Shown piece by piece: positions 34,874 to 46,522 of a stretch of DNA of 64,000 nt. The stretch is from Sphaerulina vaccinii (lineage: Eukaryota > Ascomycota > Dothideomycetes > Mycosphaerellales > Mycosphaerellaceae). Where the stretch lies: the NCBI GenBank assembly GCA_022570795.1, contig JAKUDP010000009.1, forward strand, positions 1,550,001 through 1,614,000. Reading direction: 5' to 3'. Positions within the stretch are counted from its first letter, which is position 1. Each line of letters begins with the position of its first letter. The notes under the pieces were generated by a model. The model had not been told where the DNA came from. It saw nothing but the letters and a program-made list of their open reading frames with translations, and did not search any database. The position numbers and the translations under genes are program-made.

Positions 34874-36808
34874 ATGGACGATGATGTGGACTCCAACACT
34901 CCCACCAAGCGAGTCGGCCGCCCTCCCAAGTATGACTGGAGCGACAAGAAAGACATCTGTTACAAGCTCTACGTCGAAGAAAGCAAGAGCGCGGCAGAGA
35001 TCCAGAAGTACTTCTCGCAGAACTTCAATCTCGCGTTGAGCGATTTGCCATGGTATAGCATAGCATAGTCCATGTCATAAGCGGAGTGGAGCCTGACTGA
35101 CTTTGGACGATACAGTCGCAAGAGCTTCCTGCGCCAGTTCGCAGCATGGGGCTTCCCCAACCACAACAAGAAGCTTACACCTGAGGAGGTCGAAGCGGCT
35201 TCAGAGCGCATCCAAGAGCTATGGAACTTGAACATGAACCAGAAGGACATCAAGAGCACGATTGCTGACGAAGGCTATGAGGTCAAGGACTATGACTTCT
35301 CCAAGATATGGAAGAAACTGGGCTTACGCCTTCGCAACGAAGCCGGATACAAGGCACCAGATCCTGGAAAGAAGAAGCGAAAACGTAGCACGACTGCTAC
35401 GGAAGCAGCTGGAGTGGACATCAACCTACAGGCACAACTAGAGGCTGCCAATGCCGCTCCTATCAACGATGCTGGAGCAGACGATGTCGATGGAGGTGGC
35501 CAGTCACTCCTTGCACCGCTTGACCTACAGCAAGAAGCTCTGCGCCAGCAGCGTATCCTCGAGATTCAGCTAGAAAGTGACCAGAAACTGGCCGCAAACA
35601 AGCGACGTCGCCGCATTCGAGGATTCGGTCACTTGCCTCCAGATGCTCCTGGGCTAGCTCCTAGATACAACTCCGAGACCAGCTTGGATGAGTGCAAGGC
35701 GATCTTGCAGTTCAGCAATGAGCTGTATCAAACTGTTCGAACTGAGTTTCAGACCATATGCGAGAGCAGGAACATCCTCAAGAAGACGAAGTGTGCCAAG
35801 GGTGTTTGGGACGAGGCCAAGCATACTCTTATTGGTAACAATATGCATCTCAGCGCCCTAATGGATCCACTGCAACCTGATCAAGATCGCAAGAACGTTG
35901 CTTTGGATGTCCTATGCCAGGACGTAACCAAACGCATGCGGGTAGCAGGTAAGCAGATCACAGTGGCCGAAGCCAATAACATAATCGGCATCAATCCAAC
36001 GGAAAGCAAGGCTATACGTCGGTCCTTGTACGAGATCCTAAGCGCCGATCACTTCGAGTCTCGTCTTCTCAGTGGCGAGGACCACTTCCAGGCACTTCGA
36101 CAGCAATGGCTTGACGCCAACGATGACAAATTGAATCTAGCCTTGCAGTCCCAAGATGCACAGAAGATGAAGGCGGTCGAGCTGTTGTGCAGCGACGCCA
36201 TGAAGCGCTTTCGCGAGGACAAGAACAAGCGTGGCGAGCGTCAAATGGTGCAGCGTAATACTGGCTACGGCCCAGGACCAGGTCCTGCGTACCTGGCTAC
36301 GACTCCACGCTCGAGACTTGGCGCTGAAGCAAGAGCACTGCGCGAAGCTGGTAAACCTGTACCGAAGCCGAAGCAACGTGGTGACCCACCAGATCGCTAC
36401 CCACCTCACATCACGATTGGTAGTAACACACTCTCTCAGCCTGCGGAACCTGTAAATCTCGACCCTGCACTCTCAGCACCAGGACCGTTCGTGATCGAGC
36501 ATGCTCCGCGGCCCATTCCAGCCTACTTTCGTCTGTCGCCTTCTTCCAATCTGGCTGCCAGTCATCCGAAGATCTGGCATGGCAAAGTTGCTACAGCTAC
36601 TGTGAAGGATCTGCATGCGGCCGCCACCAGCAAGGCTAGTGTCGCTATGGCTACCAAGATCAGCGGCGTGGTTAAGAACCCGGATGGCCCAGATGACTGC
36701 TGGCAGATTGATCTGGACGACGAGCTAGAAGTCTACCTGGAAGCTTGCGGCGATAAACCAACGTTCATGGTTGTGCTGGATGATGGAAGAGCTGATGGTC
36801 GGTCTTAG
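34874..36808 (+). CDS. Clr5-like DNA-binding domain protein
   Basis: Exons 34874-35052 and 35116-36808 encode 623 residues. The 63-nt intron falls within the N-terminal domain and restores SDLPCRKSFLRQFAAWGFPNHNKK. A basic AT-hook-like motif (KRVGRPPKYDW) is followed by KDICYKLYVEESKSAAEIQKYF and the WGFPNHNK ending. This layout resembles the Clr5/helix-turn-helix domain of fungal regulators. A second similar helical block (RIQELWNLNMNQKDIKSTI) follows. The middle contains a basic KKKRKRS signal and repeated helical segments; the C-terminal 100 residues look folded. It is probably nuclear. Its pairing with the neighbouring Zn2Cys6 factor suggests co-regulation. The domain match was made by eye only. 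Confidence 0.75.
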
Positions 36809-37837
36809 GAAGTTCAGCGGCCCATCAGGTGTCCTGCTCAAGATCATCTCTGGTGTTTGGCAGAAAGTGAACACAAAAAGCCGGCGGGATCTTCTCGCTC
36901 TAATCTCTGGTGTCAGGACGAATGAAGACGTTATGTCCAACGCGCACCATCCACCGGTAGCGAGTATCCATCCATACTTGATGAATTTCAACGTCTACCC
37001 ACATATCCGGGCTATCATTCTGGCTGCCACTCGCAGGCGATGAGGTCGCAGTGCACCGCGTGCGTGATATACCTAGCCTCAACTGGCCGTCGCTCCATCG
37101 CTCTGTCCAGCTACGCGCTTCCCGTCCTACAGCTTCTGCCACCTTGAAAGCATAGTCGTCAGCACCAGATGGGAGATACTGACGATACGGACTGAACAAG
37201 CAATCTCGCGTCTTCGAGTAGCTGGGTGAGGTCCCTCACGGGTCAATGATGCCGACAGCAAACAAGTCTCATGACGTGAAGGTATGTAGTAGCCTGATGA
37301 GACACTGCAGTGTCTCATGCAATTGCGATCATCACCACTTGTACGTCGTTAAACAATGGTCCAGGCTCAGCCTATACCCGGTTTCAAGGAACGTAACGCC
37401 TTCTTTGGGTGCGTTTCTGTTATTTCTTCACTCTCGCGCCAAGCACTTCACCTGCTTCACCTTGTTGGCCCGCACTTATGTTATGGGAACAGCTCTCTTC
37501 GCAATGCGAACTCCGGAACAACGTACATCGCGAGGAAGTAGTTCTCCAACAGTCTCCTGAAGTGCGCACACCACGTACAACAAGCCCATCAAGTCCACGA
37601 TAGCAAGACTCCCTTCCTGCCGTTTCTCCTTTCCGCTTCACGCTTTTCAACACCTTCTCTGCCACCAGGCATACGCCTTAGGTAAGCACTTTGTCAGTCA
37701 TCCTTTCCAGAAGCTACAACTGCAGAAAGATCTGACCATGTCAAGCAGGAGCTGGTCACGCTCGCCACCCTTTCCGCCTTCTTTTCCGCTTTTTGCTCTG
37801 CTTCACCTCGAGACCATCGCACACTTCGCGCGCCGTT
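36809..37837. other. No gene recognised
   Basis: About 1 kb lies between two plus-strand genes. A short perfect inverted arrangement around GAGACACTGCAGTGTCTC (37300-37317) is the only structure I noticed. No supported ORF is present. Confidence 0.4.
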
Positions 37838-38777
37838 ATGGCAAACCTCGAGGTATGTTTCCGGCGCTTTCTTGCTAGCCATGGCAACCAGTCTACAGAT
37901 ACCTCGGGTTGCACTGTGCTGCCACGCGACGGAGACTGATCCAAAACAATGCTGACTTATTGAATTTGAACAGACCACCTCCGTCCCGGCCCTCATGACC
38001 GTGGCAGCTGACCTCCGCCAGCTGATCGGGCCTGACCTTCAAGGTCTCGGAGATCGCTGCCAGCAGCGATTCGCCCTCCTCCTGCTCATCAAGCACTGCG
38101 CCGAGTTGAAGGAGGATGAGGAGTTTCAGCAGGAAACTTGGGCAAACGGAGTCACCGCCACCATTCCCGATACAGAGGACGACAACCCTGTGCGCTACAA
38201 CACGGCCAACATCATCAAGACCGCCATCCAAACAGCTCCGTGGAGCTACAACAAAGCAGATCTGAACACTCCCGGGCACTGCTTCACTACCATCAACGAG
38301 CTCTTCATATGCATCCAGAAGGTCGTTTCCCAGCTCAACACTGAGCTCTCCCAAGCCGAAAAAGACGGTGTCGATCTAGCACTCTACGAGACAGAAGAGA
38401 TGCTGACTACGGACTCTCCGGAAGAGGAAGAGGAAGACTCAGAAGAGCAAGGGCGATCTGCCTACAAAAAGCCTGGACGAAGGCCTCGCATTAGGGACGC
38501 GAGCTCTTCAGATCCCCCAGGCTACGGTGGCTCACGTAAGTGGACAGATGCAGAACTCCTCCATCTTCTACGATGTGTTCGGGACAACCCTGAAGAGTCC
38601 TGGGACATTCGCCTCAAAGCTCATAACGATGCCTACATTGTACCGGACGATGTGAAAGAGAAGATGCCGCGTACAAAGCAGGCTATGCGTCAGAGGATGG
38701 ACCGAGTGATTGGTTTGACGCCTGATGGCTTTCTTGACAGGGTGGAAGCGAAGATTCGCGAGATGGAAAAGACGTGA
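37838..38777 (+). CDS. Myb/SANT-like hypothetical protein, two exons
   Basis: A five-codon first exon (37838-37852, MANLE) is joined by a 121-nt intron (GTATGT..GAACAG, GCTGACT branch) to exon 2 (37974-38777), giving 272 residues. The N-terminal half is helical (LRQLIGPDLQGLGDRCQQRFALLLLIKHC). An acidic stretch (PEEEEEDSEEQG) and a basic linker (KKPGRRPRIR) follow. The C-terminal block (SRKWTDAELLHLLRCVRDNP, then MPRTKQAMRQRMDRVIG) has the spacing of a Myb/SANT-like helix bundle. It is probably nuclear. If the first exon is wrong, translation would start at 37995 and lose 12 residues. No function can be assigned. Confidence 0.65.
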
Positions 38778-39078
38778 TGGACATGAATGAGAAATGACTA
38801 CAACTACGACATCGACAGAGCGATAAGCGATCATGTTTAGGCGAGGCCACACTTGCTTCGGCTGCCGACGAGGGCACGACAGCGGAAGGCCATCAGCAAG
38901 GTTCAAAGAATGGTATTTCAAAGACAGCACAGCTTATGGATAGCAGTCCGCCTGACTCAAGCTTAGCATCATAATCGATGAATTCATGACTAGCTACCAC
39001 CAAAACTTAACGCTTATAGGGTATCCTCAAAACTCCAATGAACACCAACGCTTAGCTGACTATGCAATAACCAACATT
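38778..39078. other. Convergent intergenic region
   Basis: About 300 bp lies between convergent 3' ends. No feature is recognised. Confidence 0.4.
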
Positions 39079-42000
39079 TTATACAGTTTCGTAGCTCTCG
39101 AGCTGTACATAAGCGCCTCTATCGCGCTCTTCGCCCTTCCTCCTCCTTCCAATGACCATATCTTTCAGACCCTCTATTCTCGACCACAAACCAAGTCTGC
39201 GTAATGGCAACGAAGCGTCAATACCTTCCTCTTTCATCCAGTCAGGTCTCGCCCAGAATTTGAGCATGAGACTGCTCACAACCACAGTGACACTCGAGCA
39301 TGCCATGGCAGCTCCTGCAGCTAAGGGCGGAAGTGTAATGCCCCAAGGTAGCAAGAAACCCATCGCAATGGGCAGTCCAACCGCATTGTACACGCACGAA
39401 AGCAGCAGATTGAGCTTGATCCTCCTGAAGATTGTCTTGCTCAGATGTAATGAAGCAGGAATGTCCATGAGCTGGTTCGGCTTCATAAGCACAACATCAG
39501 CAGCATCCATAGCCACATCAGTACCAGATGCAAGCGAGATGCCAACGTTAGCTGTTGCCAGTGCTGGAGAGTCATTGATACCGTCACCGACCATGGCGAC
39601 GATCTTGCCTTGTTTCTGGAGGTCTCGGATGATTTCCTTCTTGCCTTCTGGCAGGACACCAGCGAAGACGTTCTCGGGTGCTATGCCGACTAACGCGGCG
39701 ACATGGTGTGCAGTGGCAGCTTGATCACCTGTCACGAGAGATGTGCTGATATTCATGCGGTGGAGCGCGGCGACTGCAGCTCGTGCAGTGGGCTTGAGGA
39801 TATCCGAGAGACCGATCGAGCCAGCGTACGCTGAGTCAACCGCGACATGAATTGTGGTGATGCCGGCTGACTGAGCATTCTTCGAGGATGATGGTCCTGA
39901 GAGCGATTGTCGTCGAACATCTTCGTAGTCATCGTACTCTTCTTCGGAGGATTTTGGCACTTTTAGTCCCTGCTTTCGCAAGAACGAGGCATTGCCGATC
40001 ATGATCGCATAGCGACGATGTTCATATCCAGCGCCCGGCTCGATGGACGCTGATATGCCATTGCCGACAGTTGCCTTGAAGTCTCCCATGTTCCCTGCCA
40101 ATTGTTCATCTGCTGCCAATCTGAGCTTGTCCTTTGCGCCACTGAGGATAGCCTTGGCGATTGGATGCTCACTGCTTGTTTCTGCGAGTCCAACAAGCGT
40201 CCACCACAGATCGGCCTGCGTCTTCCATGCGCCAATTTGCTCGGATTGTGATACACTCATCTTGCCCATCGTCAATGTGCCAGTCTTGTCAAGAACCACA
40301 TGGTTGATCTTCGTTGCAGTCTCCAGTGCGGCTCCGCCTTTGACTAGGATGCCTTGTTCTGCTCCGACACCAGTGCCAACCATGACAGCGGTCGGTGTTG
40401 CCAAGCCGAGAGCACAAGGGCATGCGAACACGATCACTGCGATGCAGAGCTTCACACATACCATGAGTCGTCCACCACTGGCGTCACTTAGAAATATCTT
40501 CGGCGGATTTGGGAGGATATGACTGAGCACCATCCAGCCAACGAAAGTTGCAAGGCCGAGGGTGATGATGATTGGAACGAAGTACCCAGCAACAATATCT
40601 GCCAGGCGCTGTATCGGAGCCCGGCTCGTTTGCGCCTCTTGTACAAGTCGCACGATCTGGCTGAGTTGAGTATCGCGGCCAGCTCTGGTTACTTTGAAGT
40701 CGAGACGTCCAGCATTGTTCACAGTGCCCGCCATGAGAGCAGTTCCAGGCTTCTTGTTGATTGGCATAGCCTCTCCAGTGACCATGCTCTCGTTCACGTA
40801 GCTCTCTCCACGCATGACGACGCCGTCCGCTGGTATCTTGTCGCCGGGCTTCAGGATAACAATATCACCAACCTCGATGAGCTCGGTCGGAATCGTCCTC
40901 TCTTCGACAGCAGAACTCGTAGCTTCGGTATCGGATGCTTTCTTCTCGTCGATCTCGTGCTCCGCGTCCCAGCTTTCCGCCGCTTTTGCTGCAGCGATCG
41001 GGTCGGTGTAGATGGTGGCCATTGGTGGCGACAGACTCATGAGCCTTGACAGAGCCTTGGAAGTCTGCCCTTTTGCTCGATTCTCCAAGAAGCGACCGAG
41101 CGTAATGAAAGTGATCAACATCGTGCTCGTGTCGAATGTGGTCGATGGTCGAGAGTGCGGAGGAATCATAATAGAGACAAGCATAGCCGCGCAGCTGAAG
41201 AAGAATGCTGCGGATGTGCCGAGCACAACAAGAACGTCCATTGTAGGTGATCCGTGCTTGATGGACTTGAACGCCGAGACATAGAACCGTCTGCCAACTC
41301 CAAACTGTACTGGCATCGTCAGGACAAGACACGCAACATCGCCAAGCCAGAGTCCAGGGATGATAGGAAGCTTTATGCTACCAACGTCGAGAGGCTTGAT
41401 AAACATGGGCAAGAACATGCTGATCAGGAATACAGGAATAGCAAACGACAAAGAGACTCGGAAGGCTCGTTTCCACTCCTGTATCTCCTTCGTTTTGGCC
41501 AGTGATTCGAGCTGTGCGTTGTTGTCATCGTTGTCAGCGACGAGCGCATTGTATCCGGCCTTCTCGACGAGCTCCACGATAGCTCGTAAGCCTATTATCG
41601 CAGGCGAGTGCGTGACTGAAGCACGACCGCTCGCGAAGCTGATGTTTACCGAAACGATTCCAGGCACGTTCTTGAGGTCAGTCTGCAAATCTGCAGTGGA
41701 CTCGGGACTAGGCAACCCGTACACTTTGAGTGCAATAACAGAATCTGCTGTCGATGCCTGTACGCCCTCTTCGACGCTGGACACCACTGTAGCATCAAAG
41801 CCACGATCCTCAATGGTTTCTGTGATCTTGGCCGTGGGTAGCACTTCGGAATCGTGTACAATGACTGCGCGCTCAGCCAGCAGACTGATGTTGAATTGAA
41901 CCAGACCGGGTACGCCCTTGAATCCGCCCTCTACGGCTGATGTGCATGCTCCACAAGTCATTCCCTCGACCGCTATCGTGGTCGTCGTAAATCGTTTGCC

Positions 42001-42594
42001 AGTGCTCTTCCGCCTTCGCTTTGGCTTTGCGGCCACTGTCTCGCTCGCTTTCGTCTCTAGAACCTCCGCATCAAAGCCTGTATCCTCGATCGTCTCTGCC
42101 AGTTTCTCCGGACTGATAATGCTCGGATCATGCTCTATTACAGCACGCTCCGAAAGTAGTGATATGCTGAAGCTCTTGATTCCCGGGACGTCCTTGAAAG
42201 CACCCTCCACAGCTGATGTACACGCTCCGCAGGTCATGCCACCCACATGCAGCGTGGTCGCAGATATGCCACTGCCCAGTAGATCTGTCTCTTCATCCAG
42301 CTCCACTTCGTCCAGGACGTCGAATAGCGGTGTCTCCGGCCTGTCACTGCTAATGACAGTCGCATCGAACCCTCGATCATCAATCATTTCCCGTATCTGC
42401 TCAGCGCCAATCTTGTCTGCATCGTGCGTGACTACAGCTCGCTCCATGACCAAGCTCACCGACACACTTCCAACTCCTTCGACGTCCTTCAATCCGCTCT
42501 CAACAGATGAAGTGCAAGCGCCACATGTCATCCCCTCAACTCGTAATGTCGTGGTCGTCATATGCGCGCCAGGCGAGATCGTAGATGGTGCCAT
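39079..42594 (-). CDS. Copper-transporting P1B-type ATPase (Ccc2/ATP7-like)
   Basis: This pump moves Cu(I) into the secretory pathway to load cuproenzymes. The 1171-residue single-exon protein has three intact heavy-metal-associated domains, each with GMTCGACTS, near residues 20, 118 and 213. A fourth copy (LKVYGLPSPES) has lost both cysteines. Downstream are TGE (MVTGEAMP), the CPC ion site in VFACPCALGLATP, the phosphorylation loop DKTGTLT, the SEHP motif and the hinge GDGINDSPAL. The C-terminus is cytosolic and ends LESYETV. An inserted low-complexity stretch separates the A-domain from the preceding helices. The ATG at 42594 lies just before the first metal domain. The length and set of motifs match fungal Ccc2 rather than a detoxifying plasma-membrane exporter, though that distinction is inference. 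Confidence 0.95.
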   Translation of the reverse strand: MAPSTISPGAHMTTTTLRVEGMTCGACTSSVESGLKDVEGVGSVSVSLVMERAVVTHDADKIGAEQIREMIDDRGFDATVISSDRPETPLFDVLDEVELDEETDLLGSGISATTLHVGGMTCGACTSAVEGAFKDVPGIKSFSISLLSERAVIEHDPSIISPEKLAETIEDTGFDAEVLETKASETVAAKPKRRRKSTGKRFTTTTIAVEGMTCGACTSAVEGGFKGVPGLVQFNISLLAERAVIVHDSEVLPTAKITETIEDRGFDATVVSSVEEGVQASTADSVIALKVYGLPSPESTADLQTDLKNVPGIVSVNISFASGRASVTHSPAIIGLRAIVELVEKAGYNALVADNDDNNAQLESLAKTKEIQEWKRAFRVSLSFAIPVFLISMFLPMFIKPLDVGSIKLPIIPGLWLGDVACLVLTMPVQFGVGRRFYVSAFKSIKHGSPTMDVLVVLGTSAAFFFSCAAMLVSIMIPPHSRPSTTFDTSTMLITFITLGRFLENRAKGQTSKALSRLMSLSPPMATIYTDPIAAAKAAESWDAEHEIDEKKASDTEATSSAVEERTIPTELIEVGDIVILKPGDKIPADGVVMRGESYVNESMVTGEAMPINKKPGTALMAGTVNNAGRLDFKVTRAGRDTQLSQIVRLVQEAQTSRAPIQRLADIVAGYFVPIIITLGLATFVGWMVLSHILPNPPKIFLSDASGGRLMVCVKLCIAVIVFACPCALGLATPTAVMVGTGVGAEQGILVKGGAALETATKINHVVLDKTGTLTMGKMSVSQSEQIGAWKTQADLWWTLVGLAETSSEHPIAKAILSGAKDKLRLAADEQLAGNMGDFKATVGNGISASIEPGAGYEHRRYAIMIGNASFLRKQGLKVPKSSEEEYDDYEDVRRQSLSGPSSSKNAQSAGITTIHVAVDSAYAGSIGLSDILKPTARAAVAALHRMNISTSLVTGDQAATAHHVAALVGIAPENVFAGVLPEGKKEIIRDLQKQGKIVAMVGDGINDSPALATANVGISLASGTDVAMDAADVVLMKPNQLMDIPASLHLSKTIFRRIKLNLLLSCVYNAVGLPIAMGFLLPWGITLPPLAAGAAMACSSVTVVVSSLMLKFWARPDWMKEEGIDASLPLRRLGLWSRIEGLKDMVIGRRRKGEERDRGAYVQLESYETV

Positions 42595-43228
42595 GGTGGG
42601 AGAAGAGCTACCCTAGCTCGAGCGGGCGCTTCTCTGCTGTATCAACAAGAAGATTGTGATCGCAGCACAAGAGGTGCGAGAGTGCTGCAATGCATATATT
42701 GGGATCCCGAGTGGTCGTGCAGTGGATCTTCAGCTCGCGTATTGAATGGATGCAGGCTTACGTGGTGCCGCTGCTATCGTGAAGGCAGTACGAGGATGGC
42801 CACCATGGCCTTGTGCATTGCAAATAGGTAGTCGCTCTGTAGAGGTGTCAATAGGAATTATGGACAAAGAAGACGATCACGCCGCCGAGGCTGCGCATCC
42901 AAGAGACAAGAAAGAAGTGTTCCATATGGCGACACGAGAGGCCTTGGCTGACAAACTGTTGTAGGAAGGTCACAGTGGGTGGCAGTCTCGGAGGCGTTGA
43001 CGATCGACGCAGGGTCCACGGCAAGTTCGCTACTCTCGGCCAACATAGGTAAAGTACCAATCTCGATGAGGTGAACACATGTGAAAAGACATGGTATATC
43101 GCTTGTTGAATGCATGATCTATCTGCAACGACATGGTCTACTTGAAGCAACTGACCTGATTGCGCGAGGTACATCAACTGCCGTTCGACCAGCATGGTGA
43201 AGTAACCCCAACCTCTCTCTTCTAGTGA
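42595..43228. other. Intergenic region, no gene recognised
   Basis: The 630 bp upstream of the copper pump and downstream of the hydrolase carry only short unsupported frames. They presumably contain the ATPase promoter; I did not find a convincing copper-regulator site. Confidence 0.4.
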
Positions 43229-44138
43229 CTACTTCACGTCACCTGCGATCTTTCTCAGAACATGCGCGCACTCCTCCGGCTTGGACAAAAACGGGCTGTG
43301 TCCGCCTTCCACAGTCACGGTCTCCCAACTGGCTCGCTCTTCGACACTCATTGCTGCCAGCATAGATTGCTGCATCTCGAAAGGTATGGCTCGGTCTTCA
43401 GTCGTGAAGATATAGGTGCACGGGAAAGTCTTCCACGGAGTGTGCTGTGTCGTTTCGCAGAAGGAAGAGTATGCAATTGGATGGAGACGCTTAGCAGCCT
43501 CCTCTACTAGCTTTGGATCTGGAACGTCGTGGTAGAAGATTGTCACTGGATCGGGCACTACAACGATATGGTCCTGGACTTCTCATCAGTAACTCACATT
43601 ATTCCGTGTCCGATGTCGACAACCTACCACGATGGTCGCCCATGGCGAGACTTTCCCGTTCGACTTCGTGGTCAGACCCGTGCCTTGAGGTATCGCAAAC
43701 GCACTGAGATACACCAAACGCTGTATCTTCTTCTGGGTCGTCTCACTCACTTCTGCAGCAGCCTCGCCGCCGCAAATGCCGGAGTAGCTATGGAAGACCG
43801 GTATGATGCAGTCGGATTTCGATGCCGCTTCTACGAGTACGGTCTTGATGGCTTCGATATCGGCACGTAAGGCACCTTCGCGTGGCACTTTCTCTGGATC
43901 CGGGACGATGGATGGGAGATTCAACGTCGAAACGCCGTGTCCAGCCTCAGCCAGCTTCCCAGCTAGCGATTGAAGATGCCTAAGAGTAAGACATTGGAGA
44001 TAAGTGATTCTTCTGCTTCATCAAGATGTGGCGAGGGATCACTGAGCCATCGACACTTGTATGCTGCTCAGCCTCTTGTTCTACTTACCATGCTCGGTGC
44101 CAGGCACCATGAACGAGAACAAAGTGAGCCTTCGACAT
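43229..44138 (-). CDS. Alpha/beta hydrolase, three exons
   Basis: Exons 44089-44138, 43628-43979 and 43229-43573 (introns of 109 and 54 nt) give a 248-residue enzyme. MSKAHFVLVHGAWH supplies the first strand and oxyanion loop (HGAWH). FHSYSGICGGEAA holds the nucleophile Ser in the HSYSG variant common in this fungal group in place of GxSxG. TTEDRAIP supplies the acid and EGGHSPFLS the catalytic His. There is no signal peptide, so it is likely cytosolic. Both splice junctions were needed to unite fragments that are otherwise out of frame, and phases agree. The substrate is unknown; esterase or small-molecule hydrolase activity is expected from the family. Confidence 0.85.
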
Positions 44139-45120
44139 GTCGATCGATGAGAGTAGCGTGCTACAGTGTTATTTACGCTTGTACCTCCGCAGCTTGCTCT
44201 TATACCAACGCAGTTGTTTGGAAGCTCTGCGAATGGCGCTATACTCACGATCCTGTGATGACTGAGGTTCGCTTGCTCTGCCGTTTCGAGTAAACGGTGG
44301 TGTTTAGGCCTCCAGCCTTCTTCGGCGTGCATCTTCTGCCACACTGTGGTTTGGTGAAGATCGCATCTTCAGCTCATCTGTCAGACCAAAGCGTTCAGAA
44401 AGGTGTATTTCACGCCGTAGGAGGCAATTTCTGAATGGAAGTCTTCGAGTCACGATGTCACTCGGATGTCCGGTGAAGCGGGCTCAACAACAAAGCTCCA
44501 GAAATACATCCTTAATGAACGCCACGAAGGCAAAGATCGGCTCTCGGCCAGTGACAAGCGGCCCAAGATCGTATTTCGCCGCCCAGAAAGGTTAAGACGA
44601 GGCACACCATACTTCATTTGGTATGAAACGGCATGCCATTTATGCAGGAATCCTTGGGTTGCATCCTTTCCTGTGGGCCGCGTAGTCGTCGCAGCCACTC
44701 ACAAACCTCCATCAAAATTCTCCCCTTGCTGACATCTCGCCGTCTCCACACAACCTCCTCCTCTAGATCTTCTTCCCAGCGACACTATTTCGTCGACAGC
44801 ATCTTCTCTACATTACCAGTCCTCTTGGAAAGACATTCGTTGGATTCCGGAGTCATAACTACTATCGCTTTATTATATCACACTTATTTATATACCCGAC
44901 ATTGGCTTTGTCTCGAGTGGCAAGCACGATCACCGACCGGAACTCCATTTGAAACACCGTCGCTGCTGCAGCAAGCCGAAGAAGACACAAACGACAGGCT
45001 CGTGACACGACATTCGCTCGAACATCATTATCTGCATCACCAAGCCTTTCTGAAGACGACAAACGGATATACATACTTAATACATCCGCGACTGCGCGCA
45101 AACCCCACGAACACGCGACC
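44139..45120. promoter_or_regulatory. Divergent upstream region of hydrolase and GH16 gene
   Basis: About 980 bp lies between divergent starts. The final 300 bp before 45121 is rich in CAAC/CTTC and AT steps (TTTATTATATCACAC at about 44870), consistent with a strong promoter and long 5' leader for the wall enzyme. No ORF is supported. Confidence 0.4.
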
Positions 45121-46522
45121 ATGAAGTCGACTTTCGCGTCCGCAGCAGCGTTCCTCGCAACCCTTGCACTGGTCAACGCCGATGCCCCGAAGTGCTCCCC
45201 AAGCAGCCCTTGTCCAGCAGACGCGCCTTGCTGCTCTCAGTATGGACAATGTGGTGTTGGTGCTTACTGCCTGGGTGGTTGCGATCCAACATCGTCACAC
45301 TCCCTGCAGGCGTGTGTGGCTGCTCCAGTATGCCAGAGCAAAGATTACAAGCTAGACTCTCTGGATGATATCATGCCAAACACAAAGTACTTGGGCGATG
45401 CAAGCAAGGCAAATTGGGTTAGCTCTGGAACAGCTGTGGCATACAATGGCGACTCTGTGTTGCTCACAATGGCACCAAGCACTGTCGGTACTTTGCTTAC
45501 GAGCACACACTATGTTTGGTACGGCAAGATTAGCGCGACGATGACCACCTCGCGAGGACAGGGTGTTGTCACTGCGTTCATTCTCATGAGTGACGTGAAG
45601 GATGAGGTTGATTTCGAATTCGTGGGCGATGATGTTACGAGTGCGCAAAGTAACTACTATTACCAGGGCATTACAGATTGTAAGTTGCGAAGTACTGCTG
45701 TTCTGGAACTTGCACTAACGATTCCTAGACCACAATATGGTCCCTCTCGATGTATCAGACACGCAGGTCAACGTGCACACGTACACAATCGACTGGACTC
45801 CAGACCACGTTATTTGGAGTATCGATGGCAAGGAGCTGCGCACCTTGAACAGAGACGACACATGGAACTCCTCTACCGGCAGCTACCACTTTCCACAGAC
45901 ACCATCTCGCGTGCAGCTTTCGCTCTGGCCAGCTGGTCTGAGCACCAATGGAGAAGGCACCATCGAGTGGGCTGGTGGACTGGTCAACTGGGACTCCCAA
46001 TACATGCAGAATGGCTACTATTACGCAATGGTCAACGATGTCACCGTTGAGTGCTATGATCCTCCAAGTGGCTTCACTGGTAACACGGGCGGAAGTGCAT
46101 ACTACTACACTGGTGGCGATTTCACGAACAACACTGTCGCCATTGGCAACAACAACACCGTCCTGAGCTCGCTCATGGCCACTGGTGAGAACCCAGAGAT
46201 TGGCAAGGTCGTATCAGGCTCAAGCTCGACTGCATCTGCATCCTCAGCAACCAACACTCCCGAATCCGTGCCTGGTGTCACTGGAGGTGGCAACGTAGCA
46301 TCCAGTGGAGACGCTCCAGTCGACACTTCCAGTGACAGCACCGGCTCTTCAGGTTCATCTGGATCGAACTCTGGTTCATCTGACTCCTCATCTGGATCCA
46401 GCTCAGGCTTCTCGCAAGGAGGTGGCAGCAGCGGTACAAGTACTGGCCAAGCACCAAGGACGATTGCCACTAGCAGTGCCGTCGCTCTGCTTGGCTTCTT
46501 CGTCGCAGCTCTTATGCTATAG
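45121..46522 (+). CDS. Crh-type GH16 cell-wall transglycosylase, GPI-anchored
   Basis: Crh/Crf enzymes cross-link chitin to beta-glucan in the cell wall. Exons 45121-45679 and 45729-46522 (49-nt intron) encode 450 residues. They show a signal peptide (about residues 1-20), a Cys-rich chitin-binding-like module (CSPSSPCPADAPCC..CGVGAYC), and the GH16 core with catalytic DEVDFEFVG at residues 161-169 (nucleophile and acid/base glutamates present). A long Ser/Gly/Thr-rich stalk follows, with a C-terminal hydrophobic GPI-addition signal (ALLGFFVAALML). NxT/S glycosylation sites are frequent near residue 310. The family and surface location are firm. It could be a Crf1 or Utr2 orthologue, which I cannot separate without a tree. 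Confidence 0.94.
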
